The notes beneath the pieces were generated by a model that was not told the DNA's origin, did no database searches, and worked only from the letters and a program-made list of their open reading frames with translations. From Metallosphaera tengchongensis (GTDB lineage: Archaea > Thermoproteota > Thermoprotei_A > Sulfolobales > Sulfolobaceae), in the NCBI RefSeq assembly GCF_013343295.1, contig NZ_CP049074.1:1159501-1223500 (forward strand): a DNA stretch of 64,000 nt, given 5' to 3'. This document shows, in pieces, positions 52,286 through 61,350 of the stretch; position 1 is the first letter of the stretch, and every line of letters begins with the position of its first letter. A program made the position numbers and the translations under genes.

Positions 52286-52852
52286 GTGAGATCATCGCTT
52301 GAGATACGCTTCCATGGCAGAGGGGGTCAAGGCGTTGTCACTGCCTCAAATCTCCTTGCAGTATCTGCAGGATTAGAGGGCCTTTACTCTTCGGCCTTCC
52401 CAATATATGGTGCAGAGAGAAGGGGGGCGGAGATAGAGTCCTATTGTAGGATTTCAGACTCTCCCATAAGGGAGACTTCTCCAATTGAGGAACCGGACGT
52501 GGTGGTGATATTAGATCCTACCCTCCTCAAGATCTCTAACCCCCTTAAGGGGTTAAAGAAGGAAGGAAAGGTCTTGCTGAACTGGAAGCAAGTCCCTCCC
52601 AATCTCTCCTCAAAGCTATTCCTTGTGGACGCTACTGGTATAGCCATAGAGCACAAGCTAGTCAAGTCTGGCTGGCCCCTTGTCAATGTAGTTATGCTAG
52701 GTGCCCTAGTCAAGGTTCTTGGAACCCCGAGTTTGGATTCATTGAAGACTGCTATAGATTCGGAGTTTAGCGAGTCCGTAGCCGAGCTTAACAAGAAGGC
52801 AGTGGAGGTCGCGTTTAACAGAGTAATGGAGGTGGGATCGGTTGTTGCCTAA
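52286..52852 (+). CDS. porG: 2-oxoacid:ferredoxin oxidoreductase gamma subunit
   Basis: 188 residues from GTG 52286. It opens EIRFHGRGGQGVVTASNLL, the GxGGQG motif of the gamma subunit, and has YGAERRGAEIESYCRIS. It is first of the G-D-A-B set typical of four-subunit archaeal POR/VOR, and its end overlaps porD by 11 bases. The complex oxidatively decarboxylates pyruvate (or a branched 2-oxoacid) to an acyl-CoA, reducing ferredoxin, or runs in reverse for CO2 fixation. Substrate preference cannot be read from this subunit. Confidence 0.9.
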   Translation: MRSSLEIRFHGRGGQGVVTASNLLAVSAGLEGLYSSAFPIYGAERRGAEIESYCRISDSPIRETSPIEEPDVVVILDPTLLKISNPLKGLKKEGKVLLNWKQVPPNLSSKLFLVDATGIAIEHKLVKSGWPLVNVVMLGALVKVLGTPSLDSLKTAIDSEFSESVAELNKKAVEVAFNRVMEVGSVVA

Positions 52853-53099
52853 CTACCAATTCTTCCCAGTTTCCCACCCAGAAGAGGGAGCTGGAGGGAA
52901 AACCGGGAACTGGAGGGTAGTGAGACCTGAGGTAACTAGTAAGTGTATTGGGTGTAATGCGTGCTTTTTGTGGTGCCCAGAGGGTACTATCATGGTGAAA
53001 GGGAACAAAGCTGAGGTAAACTACGTCTATTGCAAAGGATGTGGAGTCTGTGCCAATGTGTGCCCAGTTAAAGCAATAACCATGGTGAGTGAAGCATGA
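52842..53099 (+). CDS. porD: 2-oxoacid:ferredoxin oxidoreductase delta subunit (2x[4Fe-4S])
   Basis: 85 residues beginning at TTG 52842. Two 4Fe-4S motifs: CIGCNACFLWCPEG and CKGCGVCANVCPVKAI. It transfers electrons from the catalytic TPP site to soluble ferredoxin. Both ends overlap neighbours (11 bases with porG, 4 with porA), so it is within the por operon. Length fits the family. Confidence 0.9.
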   Translation: MLPNYQFFPVSHPEEGAGGKTGNWRVVRPEVTSKCIGCNACFLWCPEGTIMVKGNKAEVNYVYCKGCGVCANVCPVKAITMVSEA

Positions 53100-54292
53100 G
53101 GAAGATAATCTCTGGAAATGAGGCTGTGGCCCTGGCAGTTAAGCTGGCGAGGGTAGGAGTAGTTGGGATTTACCCAATTACTCCCCAAACGACCATAATT
53201 GAGGAGCTGGCGGAGATGAAGCTACGGGGAGAGGTAAGTGCTGATGTAGTCAGGGTCGAGAGTGAGCACTCTGCCATGGGAGTGACCTTAGGGGCAGCAG
53301 TATCTGGTGTAAGGGCTTTCACGGCGACTTCCTCTCAAGGTCTCCTTTACATGCACGAAATGGTCTGGTGGGCTGCAGGGAGCAGAGCCCCACTAGTTAT
53401 GGTGGTCGCCACGAGAGCTGTTGGAGCTCCTTGGAACATTTGGAACGAAAACACAGACTTCATGAGCGAAAGAGACAGCGGTTGGATAATGGCGTTCGCA
53501 TCAAGTCCACAAGAGGCTCTTGATCTAACTATACAAGCGTTCAGGGTCTCAGAGGATCCTAGGGTATTCCTCCCTATGATGGTTGGGATGGACGGCTTCG
53601 TTCTATCACACACCAAGACCAACGTATATATCCCCTCACAGGAGGACGTGGACGAGTTCCTTCCTCCAAGGAGACAACCCTACGTCATAGACCCAGAGAC
53701 TCAGGAAAGTATGGGGAACATTTTCCAACCTTTTGATTACATGAAACTTAGGCACTCCATCCACGAGTCCATAGAGAGCTCACAAGATGTCATAAGGGAG
53801 ATCGGTCGCGAGTACGAGAAACTGAATCCACTCTCAGACTATAAGACGCTTAACGTTGAATATAAGCTAGAGGACGCAGACTACGCGGTCGTGACCATGG
53901 GAGCGTGGTCCCTCGACGCCATGGAGGCTGTGGATAGGCTGAGACAGGAAGGAGTGAACGTCGGTCTATATAGAGTGAGGTACATTAGACCGTGGGCAAC
54001 TGACGAAATTATGAGGGCGCTCGGTGACAAGAAAGGAGTTATCGTGTTTGATAGAGCTACATCACTGGGTAGAGGGGGCCCTCTCTACCTTGAAATGAAA
54101 GCTACTATAGACTCCCCCGTTAAGGGAGTTGTGACAGGTCTAGGTGGCGTCTCCATAGGGAAAAAGGACTTCTATCATGTAATATCTAAGTCAATAGAGG
54201 AGTTTAGGTTCAAGTCGTTCAGGGAAGTAGAGTGGTACTATCCAGGTGAGGTGAAGGAGGTTGAGCTTGGCACTCCGAGATCTTCGATCTAA
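53096..54292 (+). CDS. porA: 2-oxoacid:ferredoxin oxidoreductase alpha subunit
   Basis: 398 residues. It starts ISGNEAVALAVKLARV, with YPITPQTTIIEELAEM (the family motif) and VESEHSAMGVTLGAA. A pyrimidine-binding alpha domain is followed by the C-terminal transketolase-like region with MGAWSLDAMEAVDRLR. It forms the active site with the beta subunit. It overlaps porD by 4 bases and porB by 32 bases. Family assignment is firm. Confidence 0.92.
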   Translation: MRKIISGNEAVALAVKLARVGVVGIYPITPQTTIIEELAEMKLRGEVSADVVRVESEHSAMGVTLGAAVSGVRAFTATSSQGLLYMHEMVWWAAGSRAPLVMVVATRAVGAPWNIWNENTDFMSERDSGWIMAFASSPQEALDLTIQAFRVSEDPRVFLPMMVGMDGFVLSHTKTNVYIPSQEDVDEFLPPRRQPYVIDPETQESMGNIFQPFDYMKLRHSIHESIESSQDVIREIGREYEKLNPLSDYKTLNVEYKLEDADYAVVTMGAWSLDAMEAVDRLRQEGVNVGLYRVRYIRPWATDEIMRALGDKKGVIVFDRATSLGRGGPLYLEMKATIDSPVKGVVTGLGGVSIGKKDFYHVISKSIEEFRFKSFREVEWYYPGEVKEVELGTPRSSI

Positions 54293-55148
54293 GTCCTTAC
54301 TTCCTGGCACTTCAGCGTGTCCAGGGTGTCCAGAAAATATGGCCATGAGAATGGTAGGGATGGCATTGGGCAACGATGTGGTCATGGTAGTAGTTGCAGG
54401 ATGTTCCTCCGTAATCCAAGGAATAGGGCCCAAGAACGCTTACGGTTATCCCGTTCTAAACATCGCGTTCGCTGCAGGTTCTGCCGCTGCTTCAGGGATG
54501 TGGAGGGCTCTCAGGCAAAGGAACAAGGATACTACAGTTGTGGTGTGGGCTGGAGACGGTGGGACTGCAGATATAGGATTTGCATCGTTGAGTGGAGCAG
54601 CGGAGAGAAATGAGAACTTCATTTATCTTTGCGTAGATAATGAAGCCTACATGAACTCGGGGGGTCAGAGAAGCGGTTCTACTCCTCACGGAGCTGTGAC
54701 TAGCACAACCCCCGAAGGGAAGAAGGAGAACAAGAAGGAGCTTCTGTTCCTAATGTTGGATCACCACATCCCCTACGTCGCAACAGCGTCCGTGGGATAT
54801 CCTCACGACCTCATCGATAAATTAAGAAGGGCTAAGAACATTGAAGGGTTCAGATATATTCAAGTATTGACCCCTGACCCTTATGGGTGGCTGTTTGACC
54901 CTTCGAGGACCGCCGAGGTAGCTAAACTGGCTGTTCAGACATGTTACTGGCCTTTAATAGAGGTATCGCACGATAAGGTTACTGTGAGCAACGAGTCCCT
55001 TCATTGCCTTAAGAAAGAGACTAGAAGACCTCTAAGGGACTTTACCTCTCTTCAAGGGAGGTACAAAAGACTCTCGGAGCAAGACTTCCAGGAACTGGAG
55101 AAGTACGTAGATTATTTGTGGGATAGGATATCCAAACTCATGGACTAA
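54261..55148 (+). CDS. porB: 2-oxoacid:ferredoxin oxidoreductase beta subunit (TPP-binding)
   Basis: 295 residues starting at TTG 54261 inside the end of porA. It holds CPGCPENMAMRMV and a later CLKK (Cys ligands for the third FeS cluster), plus the TPP motif AGDGGTADIG with DNEAYMNSGGQRSGSTP. It binds thiamine pyrophosphate and with porA carries out 2-oxoacid decarboxylation. The operon ends here; 322 gene-free bases follow. Confidence 0.92.
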   Translation: MSLALRDLRSKSLLPGTSACPGCPENMAMRMVGMALGNDVVMVVVAGCSSVIQGIGPKNAYGYPVLNIAFAAGSAAASGMWRALRQRNKDTTVVVWAGDGGTADIGFASLSGAAERNENFIYLCVDNEAYMNSGGQRSGSTPHGAVTSTTPEGKKENKKELLFLMLDHHIPYVATASVGYPHDLIDKLRRAKNIEGFRYIQVLTPDPYGWLFDPSRTAEVAKLAVQTCYWPLIEVSHDKVTVSNESLHCLKKETRRPLRDFTSLQGRYKRLSEQDFQELEKYVDYLWDRISKLMD

Positions 55149-55470
55149 TGGAGTGGAAAGTTGATGATCTTTAATGATCTCTTAACCTGAGATATCCTGC
55201 CTGGTTAGATGATCATTGAATAATAAGAGTTTTTATACCATTAAGAAAAACTATATTTCATTACCCAGTCTTACTTGGTAATTTTTAGAATTAATCTAGG
55301 GAAATCGCGTTACCTTTTAGCCAATATTAGTTCTATGTTCAAACTTATACCCGGAGTATCATTACTAATTATAGCGAGGTATAGTCCTAAAATAGAACAA
55401 TATATTAATTTCAGATTTTCTTATATTATTCATAGAAAAGCTTTAGTCTTTTGGCGTAGATATATTTCAC
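55149..55470. other. Gene-free spacer por / CBS protein
   Basis: 322 bases, AT-rich. An 84-codon frame at 55275-55529 overlaps the next gene and has no motif, so I reject it. The piece 55150-55230 has several GATGAT and CTGA words but no clean C/D-box arrangement. No other feature is seen. Confidence 0.45.
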
Positions 55471-56223
55471 ATGACAAAAGTCGCAGATGTAATGAGTCCT
55501 GTAGTGGTGTCATTGTCAGTGGACGCTAAAGCGAAGGAGCTCATAGAGGTATTAGCGAGAGAGAAATCTGGGAGGGTTATTATAACCAAGGATGAGAAGC
55601 CTGAGGGAATAGTAACTACCAGAGGAATAGTTAGGGCTTACGTGGAATACGGGAGAAATCTTTTGGAGCTAAAGATTAAGGACCTAATAAGGGAAAAGCT
55701 CATCTCTTCTAACGTTAACGACAGCCTACAGGATGTAATAAGGAAGATGATTAGTTTCGACATCGGCGGAGTTCCGGTTATGGATGGAGATATTATTGTT
55801 GGTATCTTCACTGAAAGGGATTTGGTCAAGTTCATGTCAACTCAGGTGTACTCCGGACTAGTGGACTCAATCATGAGTCAAAACGTAGTGGAGATAACAG
55901 GAAATGTTAACACGCTTGAGGCATCTAAATTGATGGTGGAACACGGAGTCAGGAGATTGCCTATAGTTATTGATGGTCAGCTTAAGGGAATAGTCACTGC
56001 TGCTGACATAGTTAAGTCTCTATCCAATTCAATTGAACCGAGACCAGTATTGGAAGTAGGCACCCGTAATCCAATCACTGTAAGGAGACTAGACACCATA
56101 ATGAAGGTAGTTAAGATAATGGATGAAAGGAGAATAGGCACCCTTCCTGTTGTAGAGGATAGACTTGTAGGCATTGTTACGGAAAGAGATCTCCTTTATG
56201 CAGCTATAAATTCAGTTAATTAA
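55471..56223 (+). CDS. Four-CBS-domain protein
   Basis: 250 residues with four CBS motifs in two Bateman pairs: VADVMSPVVVSLSVDAKAKE with VTTRGIVRAYV, LIREKLISSNVNDSLQDVI with VGIFTERDLVKFM, then VDSIMSQNVVEITGNVNTLE and LEVGTRNPITVRRLDTIMKV with IVTERDLLYAAI. It has no catalytic domain, so it is probably an adenine-nucleotide sensor. It lies beside the second oxidase locus but on its own strand with a 322-base spacer before it. Partner unknown. Confidence 0.85.
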   Translation: MTKVADVMSPVVVSLSVDAKAKELIEVLAREKSGRVIITKDEKPEGIVTTRGIVRAYVEYGRNLLELKIKDLIREKLISSNVNDSLQDVIRKMISFDIGGVPVMDGDIIVGIFTERDLVKFMSTQVYSGLVDSIMSQNVVEITGNVNTLEASKLMVEHGVRRLPIVIDGQLKGIVTAADIVKSLSNSIEPRPVLEVGTRNPITVRRLDTIMKVVKIMDERRIGTLPVVEDRLVGIVTERDLLYAAINSVN

Positions 56224-56422
56224 GACATTGAAAACAAGTAAGATGCCTTTATTCAAATCACGAATAGATTTTTTAAATCTTAATCTTTATGTATATTATC
56301 CATGAACAATGTTTATGAAGATCTCAAAGGGAAAATAATTTTTTATATTTTTAAAATAAGTAATACTAATCTAGTTTATATTTAAAATCAAAATTAGATT
56401 AGAGAAAAAAATGAGTATCTTT

Positions 56423-58222
56423 TCATTTCAGGTTGTCTAGACTAGTTAGTTTATCTTGCCCCTCAGCTTCTAACGAAGTAGATGCGGAGACTGCTTTAGT
56501 TCCCACTGGAGAACCTGCAGATATTCCGTTGCTCTCTTCCATCCTTATCATACCGTCAGCAGGTAGAGCTACTGGTAACTCCTCTTCCTTGTACCCTTCC
56601 CTCCTCATTCCGTACCTCTCGAGGGCAATGGTCTGTACAGCCCACAGGTCTATGTCAGTCTTAGGCATCTTCTCCCCGTACAGTAAGGTCAACACAAGGT
56701 TGTAGGCGAAGATTATGGTAGCGAACCCTGCTAACCATCCGCCAATCATTAAGAGCTGGTAGTAAGGCTCGTAGAACCCTGCCCACGCTACTTCCCTCCT
56801 TATTAGGCCGAAGAAACCACCCTCGCTTGATGCGATAGCGAAAAGTCCCATTCCAGCTTGCCATCCCCAGAAGTGCATCCACCCTAGCTTAGTGCTGTAC
56901 CACTTCTTTCCAAATAGATAAGGTCCTACGACATACAATACCCCAAGAAGACCTCCTACTGAGTATATTGCTAGCATTATGTGGAAGTGTCCGAATATCC
57001 ATCCAGTATTGTGTATTGTCGGGTCTAGTGCAGGAGTTGGATTAGTTGGCTCTGCCTGAATACCTCCTATGATGTTCCAGACAGCGCCAGCAAAGATGAA
57101 CGCAAACCCAGGATCCCACTTTATCTTCCTAGGATCTCCCAGAGTTATGAAGAAGAGCAACCATAGGGCGGCGAACGGTACTGCTATAAGGGCCGTACTA
57201 GTTTGGGCAAATATGTCCCTGAGTATGAGTGGCCAAGGGTCGTCAACAATGTGGTGTACGTAAACGCTTGAACCCAGCACAAAGAGCGTAGGTATCAGCC
57301 ACCTGGTAAACCTCACGCTATACATTGGTCTTCTGGCATAGAGTGGAGCTATAGCAATAGTCGCGCCTGTAAGAGTATATGGCGCGAAGTACACCAGTGG
57401 GTGGTCGGCGAACCAGAAAAGCCCCTTCCATACCTCAGCGTTGGGAATTCCGAACAGGTAGATGTTCAACCCACCTATGGGGGAGAACAGGCTCCACATG
57501 TCCGCTATGAACACGGAAATGTTTGCCAGCGCCATCATTATCATGTCCATCACGATGAACCCAATGGCAGTGGGGACTAGCCTCCCTTGGACCCTACCTT
57601 CGAAGCTCGTCCCTATTACCGATACCATTTCCATCCATTCGCCGACAACCATTAACCCGTACCCTATGTACCACGTCGGTGAAGCTTGTAATGGATTTAG
57701 AAAAGTGAACAAGTACTGATTCTGGATTCCGCCTAGGTTCATCAAAAACAGTGCAAAGTTATTAAGCCAAAAGCCGAAGTTAGCGACCTTAGGCCACTTT
57801 ACCAACCTACTACCGTTCAGAGCCGGCACTACATAGAAAGCCAGCGAAAACACCGCAGTGAACGCTAGACCAAAAACCATGTCCATAACGTGGTTGGTCA
57901 TAGCCTGGAAATAGTAGGAAGGATCTAACACGACCGGTACTCCTGTACTAGAAAGGCCAGATTGCGCCCTTAAAAATAGGGCGAAAGCTCCTCCGATGAA
58001 GAACCAAACTACAGCCGTTAGTAGTAATTTTATGCTTAAAGTTTTGTACTCCTCAGTGTAGAGAACTTTTATAAATACTGATCGTTTGGATTCTCTTTCT
58101 AACACCTCCTGGTATTTGGTTGCCCATTCAATTAGCTTTTCCTGATCTGTGCGTCTAACCTCCTCACGACTAACCATATTCTCTCTATTGTTAACCAAGC
58201 TAAATTCAGCTTTAAATTGCAA
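56423..58222 (-). CDS. Heme-copper oxidase subunit I (FoxA/DoxB type)
   Basis: 599 residues, about twelve to thirteen helices. Heme and copper ligands are intact: [11 protein letters not shown] (heme a His), [12 protein letters not shown] (CuB His with the cross-linked Tyr), YVHHIVDDP (CuB His pair) and [13 protein letters not shown] (heme a3 and a). The D-channel Glu position of A-type enzymes is not clear. The N-terminal extension of about 60 residues is unusually charged, and the true start may be the Met at residue 17 (MVSREEVRR). It is separate from SoxB and closer to the iron/sulfur-linked FoxA/DoxB group. Neighbours at 58.7-64 kb complete the locus. Confidence 0.85.
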   Translation of the reverse strand: MQFKAEFSLVNNRENMVSREEVRRTDQEKLIEWATKYQEVLERESKRSVFIKVLYTEEYKTLSIKLLLTAVVWFFIGGAFALFLRAQSGLSSTGVPVVLDPSYYFQAMTNHVMDMVFGLAFTAVFSLAFYVVPALNGSRLVKWPKVANFGFWLNNFALFLMNLGGIQNQYLFTFLNPLQASPTWYIGYGLMVVGEWMEMVSVIGTSFEGRVQGRLVPTAIGFIVMDMIMMALANISVFIADMWSLFSPIGGLNIYLFGIPNAEVWKGLFWFADHPLVYFAPYTLTGATIAIAPLYARRPMYSVRFTRWLIPTLFVLGSSVYVHHIVDDPWPLILRDIFAQTSTALIAVPFAALWLLFFITLGDPRKIKWDPGFAFIFAGAVWNIIGGIQAEPTNPTPALDPTIHNTGWIFGHFHIMLAIYSVGGLLGVLYVVGPYLFGKKWYSTKLGWMHFWGWQAGMGLFAIASSEGGFFGLIRREVAWAGFYEPYYQLLMIGGWLAGFATIIFAYNLVLTLLYGEKMPKTDIDLWAVQTIALERYGMRREGYKEEELPVALPADGMIRMEESNGISAGSPVGTKAVSASTSLEAEGQDKLTSLDNLK

Positions 58223-58765
58223 AGTTTTAGAGAATAACCAAAGTACTCATTATGGTTCATCCCATCTTTAGTGTGACGTCCATGAAGATGGGATTTATTT
58301 ATATAAAGTTAATAAAAATAAGTAAAAGATAATAATTTTGAAAGTTTTACCCATGTAAATATCCAGTTAAAAATTAAATAATACTGTTCCTCATTCTCGT
58401 TAAATGTCTCCTGAACGTTTCAAAGGGGAATAAGATGAAATCAAGTTGTTAAACAATTTCTCAGGATCATCTCAACTATGTATCATTAACGTACCTAACT
58501 TGGTGTGCAGGAAAACGCCTTTTTTGGTATGTGAGTCAACACTTGACTACAGATCCAACCCTCTCCCTTTTCCTAAAGGAAGAACTGTCTTTATTTTATC
58601 CTGAATGACGTTATTTAGGATGCGCAAACCCGAAACCCACTAATTATCTTGTGTCTTTAATGTCGTTCAGCATTCACTAAATTACATCTTCTGACACTTA
58701 TAGAGTAAGGACATTTACAGAAAAGTTTTTTATTTTTGTTGATAAGCTAACTATTCGATCCAAAG
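58223..58765. other. Gene-free spacer of the oxidase locus
   Basis: 543 bases, very AT-rich from 58290 to 58390. It should hold the divergent promoters of the subunit I gene (minus) and the 68-residue gene (plus). I see no ORF worth calling, no RNA gene and no clear repeat. A decayed mobile sequence is possible. Confidence 0.45.
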
Positions 58766-58972
58766 ATGAACATGAAAGTGTGGGGTCTGATACTCCCTGG
58801 AGGATTTTTAGTTGCAATTTCTATAATAATGCTGTCAATATATAGCTACACTTTCCTTAAACCTAATCCAGCAGCATTTGCGTTCTCAGTCTCGGGCTTT
58901 GACATAGCTGGTATGGCTGTCGCTGTAATAGGGCTTGCGTTGATATTAGCTGGAGCATATCAGATGGACTAG
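58766..58972 (+). CDS. 68-residue two-helix membrane protein
   Basis: 68 residues with two hydrophobic helices (GLILPGGFLVAISIIMLSI and the last 20 residues), no motif. The gene is 7 bases before the next one, and lies divergent from oxidase subunit I. It is a possible small oxidase subunit, which is inference from position and size. Confidence 0.6.
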   Translation: MNMKVWGLILPGGFLVAISIIMLSIYSYTFLKPNPAAFAFSVSGFDIAGMAVAVIGLALILAGAYQMD

Positions 58973-58979
58973 GGTTTGT

Positions 58980-59453
58980 TTGGGGATAACCTTGAAGTTA
59001 CGAAGTTTTTTTGTAATTGTCATGGTTGCTCTTCTGATCGCCGTTACTATCTATTTTGTAGTTCAAAGTTTAGTCCCAAGCTCACCTTACGTGCCTAGCT
59101 ATAACGTCCAGTACGGCACCTTCGTGATTCAATTTTATTCTTCAGGATATCTAAATAGTGTAAATGTCCATGGGATAAAGGTAATAATGGATAACGAGGA
59201 CACAAATAACCTCAAAATAACGTCTATTTCCAACTCTACATTCTCCTTTAGTCCTTCATACTACCTTCAATTGGAGTCAGTGCCACTTTCGAACGGATCA
59301 ATAAGAAGTGCCTTTGTAAATACTACTGAAATCTATTTGGGGAGTGATACGATCATAATTCCGACCTCAATAAAGCTTTATCCTGGCGTTTACTCGATTA
59401 TTTTTAGTGACGGAAATGAGCTCAATTTTAATGTAAGCTATAACGCCAGCTAG
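58980..59453 (+). CDS. Membrane-anchored extracellular protein, oxidase locus
   Basis: 157 residues beginning TTG 58980 (MGITLKLRSFF). One N-terminal helix (FVIVMVALLIAVTIYFVV) is followed by an outer domain rich in Ser, Asn and Tyr with strands that suggest a beta-sandwich (VNVHGIKVIMDNEDTNN). I recognise no family. It is followed by a hairpin with a T-run at 59477-59508, so the two-gene unit ends here. It may be an accessory to the oxidase. Confidence 0.6.
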   Translation: MGITLKLRSFFVIVMVALLIAVTIYFVVQSLVPSSPYVPSYNVQYGTFVIQFYSSGYLNSVNVHGIKVIMDNEDTNNLKITSISNSTFSFSPSYYLQLESVPLSNGSIRSAFVNTTEIYLGSDTIIIPTSIKLYPGVYSIIFSDGNELNFNVSYNAS

Positions 59454-59476
59454 ATGTTAGTTAAAAGATCAATCCG

Positions 59477-59508
59477 ACCCCCTTTCGTAAGGGGTTAGGG
59501 GTTTTTTA
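59477..59508 (+). terminator. Hairpin plus T-run terminator
   Basis: The stem CCCCTT-TCGT-AAGGGG is followed by a short GC-rich stretch and TTTTTT. It lies 24 bases after the stop of the 58980-59453 gene and could end that transcript. Confidence 0.5.
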
Positions 59509-60257
59509 ATATTTTGAGATTTAGTATAGTTTTCTATCTTCATCCTTCCGCTGTACAATCAACAGATACGAACACCCATATCGTCCCTTTTCTTAGGGAG
59601 TAGATCAAAGATCACTCTTCTGCCATCTTCCCCTCGCAATCGTGATGCACACAATCCTTGCCAGTGAAGGGCATGTCTTGAAAGAGGAATGCATATACGT
59701 AACGATGTTGCATGCCTTGAAGTCCTCCCTCCTAAAAATGGATATATGTTCCGGAAAAATCTTCCATGTTCTCAGTAGCCAGATTTATCCTCATTTTGAT
59801 AGAGCCCACTTAAGTACATAGCTAAACTCAATTTTTGTCGGATCTATATTGCAAAATTGGTTTTCCAACTAAGGCTGCGTATAAGGGGTCAAGTTTTTAA
59901 TCTAGTCAGCTTGGCAGTTTATAATTACAATTAAATAGTATTGTATCTTTAACGGGGTTTGAAGATATTTTAGGAATTATATTGAAAAGGCAATCAAAGA
60001 AAGTTTTAAAAGTAAAGAATAGAAGTGGACAAATATATAAGTGACTGTTTTCACTGATTCTCAAAGATTTTCTGAAGAAATTTGATGGACTATATTCATC
60101 ACAAGATTCATTATTCCAAGAGAAGAATGAGAGGAGTAATTTTGTCTCATAAAGAGAATTATCGACTACTCATTTTAGAGCGTTAAGATAAAATTCTACA
60201 TGCGACGTTCCCTATAGAAGCCAAATAATTTTATTTAAAACCATAGCATGTAGAACA

Positions 60258-60384
60258 CGAGTTTTGGGGTCTAATGAGGCTGCAATTAACCTTGGGGGAA
60301 AGTAAATACGACGTAGGTGCTAAAGATTCACGTTGATGTTAATTCAAAGGTCGGAAGAGGTACAACTAATATGTTTCAGGTTTA
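60258..60384 (+). pseudogene. Decayed fragment of the M1 aminopeptidase HEAT region
   Basis: By eye this matches 47605-47743 of the aminopeptidase gene over most of its length: GTTTTGGGG, then a run AATGAGGCTGCAATTAACCT against ATGAAGCAGCAATTAACCTA, then GGGAAAGTAAA, and later TTAATTCAAAGG and GGAAGAGGT with a shared end CAG.GTTTA. Gaps and stops make it non-coding. It is a relic of a partial duplication of that gene. Confidence 0.65.
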
Positions 60385-60489
60385 CTATTCATATTTGTTC
60401 AACCTTCCTATTTTTTATGTTTAACACGGAAATGGCTACCCATAAATGAGGAAGTACGCGAGTAGGAAAATTTTTATTCTATCTACAGA

Positions 60490-61029
60490 TTGAAACATGG
60501 ACTCACTGCGATGTGCGATTATAGAATATCTAGGGTAGAGCGGGTAGTTCGCAAAACAGACAAGATAATTCTCTTGAAGGAGGACATTTTCCTAAAGATT
60601 ATAGACGATCCATATTTCTCTGTACTTGTTAAAGAAAAGCATGTTGGTTCTGGCGTCAGTAGAAGTTATTTCTACTCAATAGTCAGGGAACTTAGAAAAC
60701 TAAAAGTTCTGGAAGAGAACGCACTTGCTTTCAAAGTAATAGTTCCATATAAGTTTGACAATAATTGCATAAGGATCATTTCGGACAAACTACTATTCTT
60801 GTCAAATCAGCACATCGGTTTCACAATGATATTAGACGAGAAACCTGCATGCTTTGACTGCAGATTAATGACAGAGTGCGTATATGGGCTGAAGATAGTT
60901 AGTAAAGAATTAAGGATAAAAAGGGATTCGACGCTTCCACACTCTAGCTGGATACAAATGGTCGCTGAAATAGCAAATAGAATAAGAAATAATTCTAGTG
61001 ATGCTCAAATTATTATTAATAATAATTAA
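60490..61029 (+). CDS. Putative cysteine-containing regulator in the oxidase locus
   Basis: 179 residues from TTG 60490 or about 172 from ATG 60511 (MCDYRISRVE). The middle part FLKIIDDPYFSVLVKE and SRSYFYSIVRELRKLKVLE resembles a winged helix (DNA-binding). The C-terminal part has CFDCRLMTECVYGLK, a C-x2-C-x5-C pattern able to bind a metal or cluster. No signal or membrane segment. It sits within the oxidase locus, so an iron- or redox-sensing regulator is plausible; this is inference. A remote match to known families was not recognised. Confidence 0.55.
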   Translation: MKHGLTAMCDYRISRVERVVRKTDKIILLKEDIFLKIIDDPYFSVLVKEKHVGSGVSRSYFYSIVRELRKLKVLEENALAFKVIVPYKFDNNCIRIISDKLLFLSNQHIGFTMILDEKPACFDCRLMTECVYGLKIVSKELRIKRDSTLPHSSWIQMVAEIANRIRNNSSDAQIIINNN

Positions 61030-61350
61030 ATCTTCTAATGAGTAACTAGATTAATATTAGTTTAACTTCACATATTCGTTGTCTGATATTCGAATCCATT
61101 AGGTTGTAACATAGTATAATGCACGACGAATCAGCTTTATATTTCAAATTTTCCATAGTGAGATTTGGGGAACAACTTATTGGGGCTATCTAAACGTGGA
61201 TCTTCATGATTCTTTTGGTGGAAGTCGTTGTTAGAGGGTAATTATTTAGTTAATTTAAGGTTAATGTGAGGAAAATAAGAAAAAAGAATCTAACTAAAGA
61301 ATCAAAAAATTTTTAAGCGGGTTTAATACGCTAGATATTAAGGTGAAAAG
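61030..61350. other. Gene-free promoter spacer before subunit II
   Basis: 321 AT-rich bases between the regulator-like gene and the oxidase subunit II gene. A possible AT box near 61307-61315 (AATTTTTAA) lies about 40 bases before the GTG at 61351, with the AAGGTGA ribosome site at about 61340-61346. No ORF is seen. Confidence 0.4.

Larger units (their letters stand above)
59454..60489. other. Gene-poor region with decayed sequences
   Basis: 1036 bases. It contains the terminator hairpin (59477-59508), a 127-base relic of the aminopeptidase gene (60258-60384), and a minus-strand frame at about 59560-59830 broken by two or more stops that reads MPFTGKDCVHHDCEGK and SLRKGTIWVFVSVDC, perhaps a transposase or other relic. 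No intact gene is seen. The region interrupts the oxidase locus. Confidence 0.5.

Noticed and set aside
55150-55225. Possible C/D-box guide RNA (several GATGAT and CTGA words)
   Set aside because: The order and spacing of C, D', C' and D boxes do not fit; a covariance search would be needed.
55275-55529. 84-codon frame overlapping the start of the four-CBS gene
   Set aside because: It overlaps the better supported CBS gene in another frame and lies in AT-rich DNA.
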